The notes beneath the pieces are model-generated. The model did no database searches. It had not been told where the DNA came from and worked only from the letters and a program-made list of their open reading frames with translations. From Carnobacterium_B sp045617425 (GTDB lineage: Bacteria; Bacillota; Bacilli; Lactobacillales; Carnobacteriaceae): a stretch of DNA of 64,000 bases. A program made the position numbers and the translations under genes. The stretch's first letter is position 1; each line of letters starts with the position of its first letter. Location of the stretch: NCBI RefSeq assembly GCF_045617425.1, contig NZ_JAZLIO010000003.1, positions 186,001 to 250,000 of the forward strand, read 5' to 3'. Shown piece after piece: positions 1-8,406 of this stretch.

Positions 1-453
1 GTTGCGTGGACGTTGTTAATTCATCATCTGAACAAAACGAGGGATGATGTTGACCATTTTTTAAGAGATTGGAAATGTTCAAAAAAGGAAATTAATCAGG
101 TGAAATCAGCATTGATTGCTTTAGAGCATCGCTTGAAAGAGGAGTTTAATCATCAAATTCTTTACAAAATCGGACTTCAAATTGCTTTAGATGTTGAAAC
201 AGTTATGGAGTGTTTAGGATACCCAACTAATTTTAAGACTGTTCAGACGTTGTACCAAGAGTTGCCAATTTATAGTAAGAATGACATGGCAATAGATGGC
301 AATGATTTACAAGTAGTGTTAAATCGAAAACCTGGCAAATGGTTAGGAGATTTAATGACAGAAATAGAAACCACTATTTTATCTGGCGAATTGCCAAATG
401 AAAAACCAATCATAGTTGAATGGATTTCAACTCATTATACTAAAGACGCTTAA
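1..453 (+). CDS. cca: CCA tRNA nucleotidyltransferase, C-terminal part (truncated by window start)
   Basis: The frame is open from base 1 to a TAA at 451-453, giving the last 150 residues of a protein that begins upstream. CCA-adding enzymes build or repair the 3' CCA end of tRNA in the cytoplasm; the catalytic head is outside the window. What is visible is the helical body and tail, ending in the family-typical order 'LPI...DMAIDGNDLQ', 'RKPGKWLGDLM', then 'ILSGELPNEK' and a final 'VEWI'. A hairpin with a T-rich end follows the stop. In Bacillus birA usually follows cca; here it does not. The family call rests only on the C-terminal pattern, so it is good but not certain. Confidence 0.85.
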   Translation, partial: VAWTLLIHHLNKTRDDVDHFLRDWKCSKKEINQVKSALIALEHRLKEEFNHQILYKIGLQIALDVETVMECLGYPTNFKTVQTLYQELPIYSKNDMAIDGNDLQVVLNRKPGKWLGDLMTEIETTILSGELPNEKPIIVEWISTHYTKDA

Positions 454-476
454 AAAAGCTGTTATATCGTTATCTA

Positions 477-525
477 AGTAAAAAGAATTCGTCTAAAAAA
501 GAGATGAATTCCTTTTACTTATTTT
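477..525 (+). terminator. Intrinsic terminator after cca
   Basis: An A/T-rich stem pairs bases 477-494 with 502-519 (core GAATTC in both arms, one bulged A), and is followed by a T-rich run. It closes the cca transcript before the promoter of the next gene. Confidence 0.7.
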
Positions 526-558
526 TTGTAACTATTTTAACAAATAGTAAGAAAAAGG

Positions 559-587
559 TTTACGCACTAAAAATAAGTTGTTATACT
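559..587 (+). promoter_or_regulatory. Sigma-A promoter of the nitroreductase gene
   Basis: A -35 TTTACG at 559-564 and a -10 TATACT at 582-587 are separated by exactly 17 bases. The start codon is 37 bases further on, with AGGGAGGA just before it. No obvious operator is seen. Confidence 0.65.
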
Positions 588-623
588 AATAAAGTAAGTT
601 AAATAAGGGAGGAATTTTAAATT

Positions 624-1226
624 ATGGAAAACCAATTCACAAAATTATTAGAAGAACGTCGTTCAATTTATTCTCTAGGAAAAAATGTTTCATTATCTGA
701 AACAGAAATCGTGGGATTAATTCAAAAAGCGGTTAAAGAAAGTCCATCTTCATTCAACTCACAAACTTCACGTGCAGTTGTATTATTTGGAAATGCTCAC
801 AACAAAGTTTGGGATATTACTGAAGAAGCTGTACTTAAAGCTATTCCAGAAGGACAAGATGTTACTCCAACTAAAGAAAAATTAAATAGCTTCCGTGCAG
901 CATTCGGAACAATTTTATTCTTTGAAGATACAAGTATCGTTAAAGCTTTACAAGAACAATTCGCATTATATGCAGATAACTTCCCTATCTGGTCTGAACA
1001 ATCTACTGGGATTGCTCAACACTCTGTATGGACAGCATTAGCTGTTGAAAATATTGGCGGAAGTTTACAACATTACAACCCGTTAATTGATGATGCTGTT
1101 CAAAATGAATGGAATCTTTCTGCAGACTGGAAATTAACTGGTCAAATGCCAATTGGTTCAATTGAAGCTCCAGCTGGTGAAAAAGAATACATGAATGATT
1201 CTGAAAGAGTTCTTGTATTTAACTAA
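624..1226 (+). CDS. Nitroreductase family protein (FMN-dependent oxidoreductase type)
   Basis: A 200-residue protein of the nitroreductase fold, expected to be a soluble FMN-dependent NAD(P)H oxidoreductase. The N-terminal 'LLEERRSIYSLG' matches the RR(S/T)xY FMN-contacting start of the family, followed by 'ESPSSFNSQTSRAVVL', where the SSFNSQ segment is typical of the short YdgI/HBN1-like branch. The centre 'GIAQHSVWTALAVENIGGSLQHYNP' region is the second family block, and the C-terminal 'MPIGSIEAP' the third. It is monocistronic: own promoter at 559-587, AGGGAGGA ribosome binding site, and terminator at 1271-1308. The physiological substrate cannot be told from sequence; relatives are often linked to redox or oxidative stress. 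Confidence 0.88.
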   Translation: MENQFTKLLEERRSIYSLGKNVSLSETEIVGLIQKAVKESPSSFNSQTSRAVVLFGNAHNKVWDITEEAVLKAIPEGQDVTPTKEKLNSFRAAFGTILFFEDTSIVKALQEQFALYADNFPIWSEQSTGIAQHSVWTALAVENIGGSLQHYNPLIDDAVQNEWNLSADWKLTGQMPIGSIEAPAGEKEYMNDSERVLVFN

Positions 1227-1270
1227 TCATTAATGAACTAAACGAATAGTCTATTAAGAAGTAAATAAAG

Positions 1271-1308
1271 GAATAGGAGTTTGGTGAACTTCCTATTTCT
1301 TTTTTTTG
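1271..1308 (+). terminator. Intrinsic terminator after the nitroreductase gene
   Basis: GAATAGGAGTT at 1271-1281 pairs with AACTTCCTATTTC from 1287, followed by a run of eight T residues. Confidence 0.75.
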
Positions 1309-1348
1309 TTTATCTTGTTAATAAAATCACAATTTTAGATTTTTTTTA

Positions 1349-1376
1349 TTTACATATGTTAATTTTATGGTAGAAT
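1349..1376 (+). promoter_or_regulatory. Extended -10 promoter of the acidic unknown gene
   Basis: TTTACA at 1349-1354, a 16-base spacer and TAGAAT at 1371-1376 preceded by TGG (extended -10). The gene starts 57 bases downstream. Confidence 0.55.
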
Positions 1377-1432
1377 GAAACTAGTAAAAGAATCACAAAC
1401 TCTTTAAATAGTAAAAAAAGGGAGCGAAAATA

Positions 1433-1909
1433 ATGAAAAAAGAAGTTAAGGCATTAAAAATGACGTTTAAAAATGGAGAAACTTGGACAATCGATAAAGA
1501 ATTTATTGGAGATTTATGGATTAAACACATTTCAAAAAGTTTTGGGCGCATTGGCAATAGCGAACTTCAAGAAATTTTCCCGTGTGAATCTTTAAAAATT
1601 GAAATTTTCCCAGAGGCTGATGAAGTGAATTCAAGCGACATTAATCTTGGCGGTTTAGAAATGGGCATGTTTGATCGTGCAGTGAAATATCCAGATATTG
1701 AAAAAATGGATATCCTGTATATAGATAGTGAAAATTTAGATTCTGTAGATATTATGGATCAAGAGACCGTTTATTTCCCTTATGAAGCAATTGATTCTGA
1801 TCGAATTGATAATGCATATCAAAGTTCATTTGTTTCTCAAGATAATGTGTTGTACATTGTCATTGATAAAGAAAAGACAGTAAAAGATATCTATAAAGAT
1901 AAATTCTAA
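1433..1909 (+). CDS. Acidic conserved-hypothetical-type protein, function unknown
   Basis: I do not recognise this 158-residue protein. It starts at an ATG 8 bases after GGGAGCG and ends at a TAA followed by a terminator, so it is transcribed alone from its own promoter. The protein is soluble by appearance: no signal peptide, no membrane segment, a single cysteine. It is acidic, with many Asp/Glu in the central 'PEADEVNSSDINLGG' and 'DSENLDSVDIMDQ' regions, and ends basic ('KTVKDIYKDKF'). Alternating hydrophobic and charged residues near the start ('MTFKNGETWTID') suggest beta structure. Codon use looks like its neighbours. It lies where Bacillus has birA/panBCD genes before dinG, but resembles none of them. 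Confidence 0.8.
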   Translation: MKKEVKALKMTFKNGETWTIDKEFIGDLWIKHISKSFGRIGNSELQEIFPCESLKIEIFPEADEVNSSDINLGGLEMGMFDRAVKYPDIEKMDILYIDSENLDSVDIMDQETVYFPYEAIDSDRIDNAYQSSFVSQDNVLYIVIDKEKTVKDIYKDKF

Positions 1910-1934
1910 AAATAAATAGTTAGTACTTAAATGA

Positions 1935-1980
1935 CTCAAGAGAAAATGGCTGGATGTCCATTTTTTCTTGAGCTTTTTTT
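1935..1980 (+). terminator. Intrinsic terminator before dinG
   Basis: CTCAAGAGAAAATGG at 1935-1949 pairs with CCATTTTTTCTTGAG at 1958-1972, followed by C and seven T residues. Confidence 0.8.
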
Positions 1981-2047
1981 GTTTTTTTTTTAGCTTCATA
2001 GTATGATGGTAAAGAAAATACTATGTCTAAAGAATTAGGTGAATAAA

Positions 2048-4855
2048 TTGAACCATAAAGATACATATGCTGTAGTAGATATTGAAACAACAGGCGGTAA
2101 TGTAGCCAGTGGGGACCGTATGATTCAATTTGGGTGTGTCTTAATAGAAGACGATAAAATTGTTCATCGTTTCGCAACAACAATCAACCCTCTAACCAGT
2201 ATCCCAAAACAAATAGAGCATTTGACGGGCCTTTCAAATAAATCAGTTGCCTTAGCACCATATTTTGAAGATGTTGCAGCAACCATTTATAATTTATTGG
2301 AGGATTGCATAATCGTCGCACACAATATCCAATTTGATTATATTTTTCTTTCAGGAGAATTGCAGCGTTGTGGAATGCCAGCATTGAAGAATAAAGGAAT
2401 AGATACCGTTGAACTAGCACAAATTCTATTACCTACCGAATCAAGTTACCGACTAAATGATTTAGTCAGCAAATTTAATATTGAACACACTAATCCGCAT
2501 CAAGCAGATAGCGATGCAGCAGTTACTGCAGAACTTTTTCTTGAATTGAAGAATAGATTAAAAGAGCTTCCTTTAGTTACTGTAGAAAATATGGTTGAAA
2601 TTTCTGAGCACCTTACTATGGAAACATCTTATTTCTTTGGAAAATTCTTAGCTGAAATGAAACAGGAGCGATTACCGCTCTCAGAATCTATTATGATTAA
2701 AAATGGTTTAGCAATAAAGATCAAGAAACCTATTTTTGAACAAAAATTTTACCGCGAAGAGGTAAGGTATCCAAAAACTGTAGCGAAGAAGGAACAGTTG
2801 TTTCAAACGAAGTTGACAACCAGAAATCAACAAATCAAAATGATGGATGCAGTATTTGATTATTTTACGACTAATAAAAAGGGTCATTTTGCAATTGAAG
2901 CTGCTACAGGAGTAGGTAAGACTCTGGGTTATTTATTGCCGTTAGCTTATATTGCAACGGTTGAAGACCCAGTAGTCATCAGCACATATACTACTTTATT
3001 ACAAAAGCAACTATTAGAAAAAGACATTGTTCAATTAAATACGATTTTGCCTTTTAGGGTGCAAGCAGCCATATTAAAAAGTAAAAATCATTACATTCAC
3101 TTAATGAAATTTCAAGAAGTATTAAGGGAACCGATAGAGCAAAAAGTAGAAGCCATTTATAAAATGAAGTTATTGACTTGGTTGACGGAGACCGAAACCG
3201 GAGACTTGGATGAGTTAAATTTAACCAATTACAATCACGTTTTTTGGAGTAAAATTCGCCATCGTGGTTGGCTGACAAAACCAGAAGCAGACTTATGGTA
3301 CATTGAAGATTTTTATGTACATGCCCAACAAAAAATCAAGCATGCTAGTGTGATTATTACGAACCATTCTTTTTTATGCCATGATTTAAACCGTAAAGAA
3401 AAAGAGTTGCCAAAAATTGGCAAACTGATTATTGATGAAGCCCAACATTTGCCAGATGTAGCAACAGAAGCTTCTAGCGAAATTTTTGGGTATTACGGTA
3501 TGCAGCAATTAATAAAGTTAATAGGCCGTAGAAATGATGAGAAAAGCTTTTTAGGTAGACTGATTCAACTCACTCAGCAGCTTCCTGAAGTAGACCGTTC
3601 TCATATAGAAAATATGGAGTTAAATCTACTTTCATTAGAGGATGAACTATCCGATTTTATTCACCAATTGCTTATGTATTGTAAAAACACTAAAGCCAAT
3701 AAGCTTTACGAACAAGAACAAATAGATATTCAATTTAACAGAGAAACCGGCTGGAATCTGGCATTAAAAAAAGCGTCAAAAAATGTTTTAACATTGATGA
3801 ATGAAATCAATTATTTAGGGCTTGAGTTAGTCAACTATGGATTAAATGAAAAACACCAATTAACCCAAAGAGAACGCTATTTACTTGAAGATTTTTTTGA
3901 TGTATTGACGAAGATTGAAGCTCAAAAAGATATTTTTTATGCTGTTTTTCAAAAAAATGAAGATAATGAAGTGACTTGGTTTTCATATAAAGAGAAAAGT
4001 CCTAAAAACACCTTCACTATTAAGCGTTCAAAAGTAGACAGTAGTAAATTTTTAAAAGAAAAATTGTTAGATTATACACCTTTTATTTTGTACACAGGGG
4101 CTACATTAGAAATTAGTGGTTCGTTTAGCTATTTTGAAGCACAGCTAGGAGAGTCTCAGTTAAAGGAATTAGTCATTGATTCGTCATATGATTACAAGAA
4201 ACAAGCTAGACTGTGGATTCCTAAAGAGCTTAAACCCATTAAGGCATTATCAAAGAAAGATTATGTCCAAATGATTGTAGAACAAGTAGAAAATATTATT
4301 GAATATTCAAATGAAAATACAATGGTGTTATTTAATTCTTATGAGATGTTACAAGAAGTGTATTTTTCACTTCAACAAAAAGCATCCGTTTCTGGACGAG
4401 AGTTATTAGCACAAGGTTTTTCAGGTAGTCGGGAACGTATGTTAAAACGTTTCTTTAGATCTACAGGAGGTATCCTCTTGGGAGCTGACAGTTTTTGGGA
4501 AGGCGTTGACTTGCCTGGAAAATCGTTAAGTGTGATCGTCATCACTCGGTTGCCTTTTGAATCTCCAGATAGACCCTTTGTTAAAGCAAAACATCGCTAT
4601 TTGGAACAAAAGCATTTAAATCCATTTACCATCGATTCACTGCCAAAAGCAACCTTACGTTTAAAGCAAGGTTTGGGAAGACTTATTCGTTCTGAGAATG
4701 ATAAAGGTATCATGATTGTATTGGATAATCGATTGATTCAAACAAGTTATGGAAAACAGATTTTAGCTGCATTACCTAAAGAATTGCCTGTAGAAGAAGT
4801 ACCGACTAAAAAAATTGGTGAACAATTACGTCATTTTCTAAGTATTGACGAGTAG
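2048..4855 (+). CDS. dinG: DinG-type ATP-dependent helicase/exonuclease
   Basis: A superfamily 2 helicase of the Gram-positive DinG type: an N-terminal DEDD 3'-5' exonuclease domain ('VVDIETTGG' near residue 10, 'HNIQFDYIFL' near 95, 'HQADSDA' near 155) fused to an XPD-like helicase with Walker A 'AATGVGKT' near residue 287, DEAH-type 'IDEAQHL' near 460, and a C-terminal 'QGLGRLIRS' motif VI. The iron-sulfur cysteines of E. coli DinG are absent between Walker A and the DEAQ box, as known for exonuclease-bearing Firmicute DinG. TTG at 2048 is chosen over GTG at 2039 because AGGTGA (2037-2042) sits 5 bases before it. Expected role: nucleic-acid processing in repair or replication. Next gene is ypmB-like, as in Bacillus synteny. 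Confidence 0.92.
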   Translation: MNHKDTYAVVDIETTGGNVASGDRMIQFGCVLIEDDKIVHRFATTINPLTSIPKQIEHLTGLSNKSVALAPYFEDVAATIYNLLEDCIIVAHNIQFDYIFLSGELQRCGMPALKNKGIDTVELAQILLPTESSYRLNDLVSKFNIEHTNPHQADSDAAVTAELFLELKNRLKELPLVTVENMVEISEHLTMETSYFFGKFLAEMKQERLPLSESIMIKNGLAIKIKKPIFEQKFYREEVRYPKTVAKKEQLFQTKLTTRNQQIKMMDAVFDYFTTNKKGHFAIEAATGVGKTLGYLLPLAYIATVEDPVVISTYTTLLQKQLLEKDIVQLNTILPFRVQAAILKSKNHYIHLMKFQEVLREPIEQKVEAIYKMKLLTWLTETETGDLDELNLTNYNHVFWSKIRHRGWLTKPEADLWYIEDFYVHAQQKIKHASVIITNHSFLCHDLNRKEKELPKIGKLIIDEAQHLPDVATEASSEIFGYYGMQQLIKLIGRRNDEKSFLGRLIQLTQQLPEVDRSHIENMELNLLSLEDELSDFIHQLLMYCKNTKANKLYEQEQIDIQFNRETGWNLALKKASKNVLTLMNEINYLGLELVNYGLNEKHQLTQRERYLLEDFFDVLTKIEAQKDIFYAVFQKNEDNEVTWFSYKEKSPKNTFTIKRSKVDSSKFLKEKLLDYTPFILYTGATLEISGSFSYFEAQLGESQLKELVIDSSYDYKKQARLWIPKELKPIKALSKKDYVQMIVEQVENIIEYSNENTMVLFNSYEMLQEVYFSLQQKASVSGRELLAQGFSGSRERMLKRFFRSTGGILLGADSFWEGVDLPGKSLSVIVITRLPFESPDRPFVKAKHRYLEQKHLNPFTIDSLPKATLRLKQGLGRLIRSENDKGIMIVLDNRLIQTSYGKQILAALPKELPVEEVPTKKIGEQLRHFLSIDE

Positions 4856-4982
4856 GAAATGAACGAATCGACTAAATTATATACTAGAATGTTCAGTAAA
4901 AAGAAGAATTTTCTGTTATAATAAACTATTAAAGCAACAGATGAAAAAAGAAGAAAAGAATAAACTAAAAGTAGGGATACTT

Positions 4983-5459
4983 ATGAAAAAAGGAATACTG
5001 ATCACTTTAGCAATTGTCATGAGCGTGGTACTTGTCTGCTCAATTACTCTTTTATTGATTAGCCAAGACCCCATAAAAAAAGCAGAAAAAGAGACGATTG
5101 CCATTGCAAAAGAATCTGCTGGTCTAGTGAAAGTAACTGACTTTTATTGGTACAATCGTGATAAAACCTATTTTTCGGTTTCGGGAGTAAACGAAGCTGA
5201 TGAAGAAATTATGGTGATAGTAGCTAAAGATGGTGGAGCCACAACGGTCTTGAATCAAGATGAATTCATTACCGAACAACAAGCTAAAACATTAACACGC
5301 GAAGATAAAGGCGCAGTTGACATTCTTGAAGCTCGTATCGGACTTGATGGTGAAACACCTATCTGGGAGATTACTTACAAACAAGAGAACGGAAGACTAG
5401 GATATTATGTTTTGACCGCTAAATCAGGCAAATGGGTAAGCGATATTGAAAATATTTAA
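4983..5459 (+). CDS. ypmB: YpmB-like membrane-anchored protein (DUF5590/PepSY-like)
   Basis: A 158-residue protein with an N-terminal membrane anchor (a 22-residue hydrophobic stretch beginning 'GILITLAIVMSVVLVCSI') followed by an extracellular domain with the 'YNRDKTYFSVSGVNEADEE' style of YpmB, two PepSY-like halves, and the ending 'YYVLTAKSGKWVSDIENI'. The longer reading from ATG 4941 lacks a ribosome binding site, while TAGGGAT precedes ATG 4983 at good spacing, so 4983 is chosen. Position between dinG and asnS matches Bacillus ypmB; the aspB gene that lies between ypmB and asnS there is missing. Function is not established; the family is thought to act in the cell envelope. Confidence 0.82.
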   Translation: MKKGILITLAIVMSVVLVCSITLLLISQDPIKKAEKETIAIAKESAGLVKVTDFYWYNRDKTYFSVSGVNEADEEIMVIVAKDGGATTVLNQDEFITEQQAKTLTREDKGAVDILEARIGLDGETPIWEITYKQENGRLGYYVLTAKSGKWVSDIENI

Positions 5460-5560
5460 AGTTTCTTAAAAAAGACCGTTATAGAGTCTGTTTTTCTTGT
5501 ATAATAATCAAGGCAGTAAAAATAAGTGACCATCAAAATTTATTTAAAGGAGTTTTAACT

Positions 5561-6859
5561 GTGGAACATATTACAATTATAGAATCCAAAAATCATGTTG
5601 GAGAAGAAGTGGAGATCGGAGCGTGGGTAGCAAATAAACGCTCAAGTGGTAAGATTGCATTTTTACAATTACGTGACGGTTCTGGATTTTTTCAAGGAAT
5701 CGTAGTGAAAAGTGAAGTTGAAGAAGAAGTTTTCCAATTAGCGAAATCATTGAATCAAGAAACTTCTATTCTATTAACAGGTGTTATTCAAGAAGATGCA
5801 CGTTCAAAATTCGGTTATGAAATTGCTGTGAAATCGATCAAAGTAATCGGGGAAAGTCATGATTATCCTATTACTCCAAAAGAACATGGGACAGAATTTT
5901 TAATGGATCACCGTCATTTATGGCTGCGTTCTTCAAAACAACATGCCATTATGCGTATTCGTAATGAAATTATTCGTGCTACTTATAATTTCTTCAATGA
6001 AGAAGGATTCATCAAGGTTGATCCACCTATCTTAACAGCAAATGCTGCGGAAGATTCAACAGAATTGTTCCATACAGAATATTTTGATCAAGAAGCTTTC
6101 CTTTCTCAAAGTGGTCAATTATATATGGAAGCAGCTGCAATGGCGTTTGGGAAAGTCTTTTCTTTTGGCCCTACTTTTAGAGCAGAAAAATCAAAGACTC
6201 GTCGTCATTTAATTGAATTTTGGATGATTGAACCTGAGATGGCTTTTATGGATCATGAGCAAAGTTTAGAAGTACAAGAAAAATATGTTGCTTATCTGAT
6301 CCAAAGTGTTCTTGATAATTGTGATGATGCGTTAAACACATTAGAACGAGATAAAGAAACATTGAAAAAATATACAGAATTGCCTTATCCAAGAATTTCA
6401 TATGATGATGCAGTAACTTTATTGAATGAAAATGGGTTTGATGATATTACCTGGGGAGATGATTTTGGATCCCCTCATGAAACCTTTATTGCAACCCAAT
6501 ACGACAAACCTGTCTTTATTTTAAATTATCCTAAAGCTATAAAAGCTTTCTATATGAAGCCACATCCTGAGAGAGAAGATGTTGTGTTGTGTGCTGATTT
6601 AATTGCTCCTGAAGGTTATGGAGAAATAGTTGGTGGAAGTGAACGTGAAGTTGATTTTGATGCATTATCTCAACGAATTAAAGATTTTGGTCTAAAAGAA
6701 GAAGACTATGCATGGTATATGGATTTACGTAAATACGGCAGCGTTCCTCATTCAGGATTTGGATTAGGACTAGAACGTACAGTAACATGGATCAGTGGAA
6801 CAGAACACATTCGTGAATCTATTCCATTCCCACGCTTGTTAAATCGTATTTACCCATAA
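5561..6859 (+). CDS. asnS: Asparaginyl-tRNA synthetase
   Basis: A class IIb aminoacyl-tRNA synthetase of 432 residues that charges tRNA-Asn. The N-terminal OB-fold anticodon-binding domain spans about residues 1-110 ('VGAWVANKRSSGKI' style block). Class II motif 2 is 'FRAEKSKTRRHL' near residue 207 and motif 3 is 'GFGLGLERTV' near 405. The 'SQSGQLYMEAAAMAFGKVF' block before motif 2 favours Asn over Asp specificity. Start is GTG at 5561 preceded by AAAGGAG. No T-box leader is present in the 100-base upstream gap. A terminator (6869-6903) separates it from dnaD. Presence of asnS indicates direct charging of tRNA-Asn. Confidence 0.96.
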   Translation: MEHITIIESKNHVGEEVEIGAWVANKRSSGKIAFLQLRDGSGFFQGIVVKSEVEEEVFQLAKSLNQETSILLTGVIQEDARSKFGYEIAVKSIKVIGESHDYPITPKEHGTEFLMDHRHLWLRSSKQHAIMRIRNEIIRATYNFFNEEGFIKVDPPILTANAAEDSTELFHTEYFDQEAFLSQSGQLYMEAAAMAFGKVFSFGPTFRAEKSKTRRHLIEFWMIEPEMAFMDHEQSLEVQEKYVAYLIQSVLDNCDDALNTLERDKETLKKYTELPYPRISYDDAVTLLNENGFDDITWGDDFGSPHETFIATQYDKPVFILNYPKAIKAFYMKPHPEREDVVLCADLIAPEGYGEIVGGSEREVDFDALSQRIKDFGLKEEDYAWYMDLRKYGSVPHSGFGLGLERTVTWISGTEHIRESIPFPRLLNRIYP

Positions 6860-6868
6860 AAAATGAGT

Positions 6869-6903
6869 ACAGCAACTTGTGTCTTTCTAAGTTGCTGTTT
6901 TTT
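6869..6903 (+). terminator. Intrinsic terminator after asnS
   Basis: ACAGCAACTT at 6869-6878 pairs perfectly with AAGTTGCTGT at 6889-6898, followed by a run of six T residues. Confidence 0.85.
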
Positions 6904-6961
6904 AATCGTATAAGATAAAAAGACCCTTTTTAATTGAGAACAATAAGGAGGATAGGACTCA

Positions 6962-7678
6962 ATGAATAATCAATTATTACAAAAATGGCTGAAAGCTGGA
7001 AATACAACGATATCAAATGTATTGTTAAGCCACTATAAAAGTCTTGGTTTAAGTAATGAACAATTAATTTTAGTTTTGCAATTAAAATCATTTATTGATG
7101 CTGGAAATGATTTTCCAGACACAGAAGTTATTTCAAAACGAATGCAAATTTCTTCTTCAGACGTCTTTCAAATGATTCATGAATTAATCAATAAAAAATT
7201 GATTATCATTGAAACAGAAAAAAATAATGAAGGAAAAACGCGCGACAGTTATCGGTTGGATTTATTATGGGATAAACTGGCAATGGTTATTTCCCAGCAA
7301 GAAAACCAACAGCGTTTTGAAAAACAGCATTTATCTGAACAAGACTTATTTCAATTATTTGAAGCCGAATTCGGCAGACCTTTGTCGCCAATAGAAATGC
7401 AAACGATAGGGATGTGGCTGGATGAAGATCATTATGCTATTGAATTAATTGAATTAGCATTAAGAGAAGCAGTTTTGAATCAAGTATACAGTTTGAAGTA
7501 TGTAGATCGTATTTTACTAAATTGGGAAAGAAAGAATATCCGAACGAAAGATCAAGTTGAAAAAGAAGCGAGTCGTCGCAGAAAAGCAGGCACTAAAACA
7601 CAAAATTATTCAATATCTAAAGAACCAACAACTAAAGTACCTTTGCACAATTGGTTAAATAATAACGAAAATCCTTAA
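6962..7678 (+). CDS. dnaD: DnaD replication initiation protein
   Basis: A 238-residue primosomal protein of the DnaD family, which in low-GC Firmicutes helps DnaB load the replicative helicase at oriC and at restart sites. The N-terminal winged-helix oligomerisation domain (about residues 10-100) includes 'LGLSNEQLILVLQLKSF'. The C-terminal DnaB_2 domain (about 125-200) carries 'FEAEFGRPLSPIEMQ' and ends in the family motif 'YVDRILLNWERKNI'. A basic tail follows. The start ATG lies after AAGGAGGA. nth begins 14 bases after the stop, so the two are likely cotranscribed, as in Bacillus. Confidence 0.95.
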   Translation: MNNQLLQKWLKAGNTTISNVLLSHYKSLGLSNEQLILVLQLKSFIDAGNDFPDTEVISKRMQISSSDVFQMIHELINKKLIIIETEKNNEGKTRDSYRLDLLWDKLAMVISQQENQQRFEKQHLSEQDLFQLFEAEFGRPLSPIEMQTIGMWLDEDHYAIELIELALREAVLNQVYSLKYVDRILLNWERKNIRTKDQVEKEASRRRKAGTKTQNYSISKEPTTKVPLHNWLNNNENP

Positions 7679-7692
7679 CAAGAGGTGAAGAA

Positions 7693-8331
7693 ATGCTACC
7701 TAAAGAGCAAACGATTCAAATGATTGAGGCAATGGGAAATTTGTTTCCTCATGCAACTTGCGAACTTGTTCATAAAAATGCTTTTGAATTATTGATTGCT
7801 GTTATGCTAAGTGCACAGACCACAGATGTTTCTGTAAATAAAATTACACCAGAATTGTTTCGTAGGTATCCTACGCCGGAAGCTTTCTTAAATGCTCCTG
7901 TAGAAGATATTATGGAACAACTAAAGACGATTGGTTTATACCGTAATAAAGCAAAATTTATTAAAGGCTGCTGCCGTAAATTAATTGATGAGTTTAATGG
8001 GACGGTCCCAAATAAAAGAAGTGAACTAGAATCTTTACCAGGTGTCGGTAGGAAAACAGCAAATGTTGTTCTGAGTGTGGCATTTGATTTTCCAGCGATT
8101 GCTGTTGATACACACGTTGAACGGGTGACAAAGAGATTAGGTATCTGCCCTCCAGAAGCTTCTGTACGTGAAGTGGAAGAGATATTGATGCAACAATTGC
8201 CAAAAGAACTTTGGAGTATTGCGCATCATCGATTAATTTTTTTTGGACGGTACCAATGTACGGCTAGAAACCACAATCATGACATCTGTATTCAATTATT
8301 GAAAGAAAATAAATCTGCAAAAGTACAATAA
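7693..8331 (+). CDS. nth: Endonuclease III (DNA glycosylase/AP lyase) without a complete Fe-S site
   Basis: A 212-residue HhH-GPD base-excision repair enzyme for oxidised pyrimidines. The helix-hairpin-helix 'LPGVGRKTA' places the catalytic lysine at K121 and the catalytic aspartate is D139 in 'VDTHVERV', so the glycosylase/lyase core looks intact. The C-terminal [4Fe-4S] loop is not: where E. coli has four cysteines in the spacing C-X6-C-X2-C-X5-C, this protein has C189, H196, C199 and E205. The tail is also shortened after C199. It probably folds without the cluster. It follows dnaD closely (14 bases) and ends at a terminator shared with the opposing pbp1A gene. Confidence 0.93.
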   Translation: MLPKEQTIQMIEAMGNLFPHATCELVHKNAFELLIAVMLSAQTTDVSVNKITPELFRRYPTPEAFLNAPVEDIMEQLKTIGLYRNKAKFIKGCCRKLIDEFNGTVPNKRSELESLPGVGRKTANVVLSVAFDFPAIAVDTHVERVTKRLGICPPEASVREVEEILMQQLPKELWSIAHHRLIFFGRYQCTARNHNHDICIQLLKENKSAKVQ

Positions 8332-8382
8332 AAAAAGCAAGAAGAGGTGTATCGTTTTAGATACGCCTCTTCTTGCTTTTTT
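8331..8382. terminator. Bidirectional terminator between nth and pbp1A
   Basis: A nearly perfect 22-bp stem (8331-8352 against 8361-8382, one mismatch at GTGT/ACGC) with A-runs on the left and T-runs on the right. It can end transcripts from both the + strand nth operon and the - strand recU-pbp1A operon. Confidence 0.88.
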
Positions 8383-8406
8383 TATAAACTTTAATATATA
8401 AAAAAC

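Noticed and set aside
5460..5560. T-box leader for asnS
   Set aside because: The gap is only about 100 bases and lacks the T-box sequence and specifier stem.
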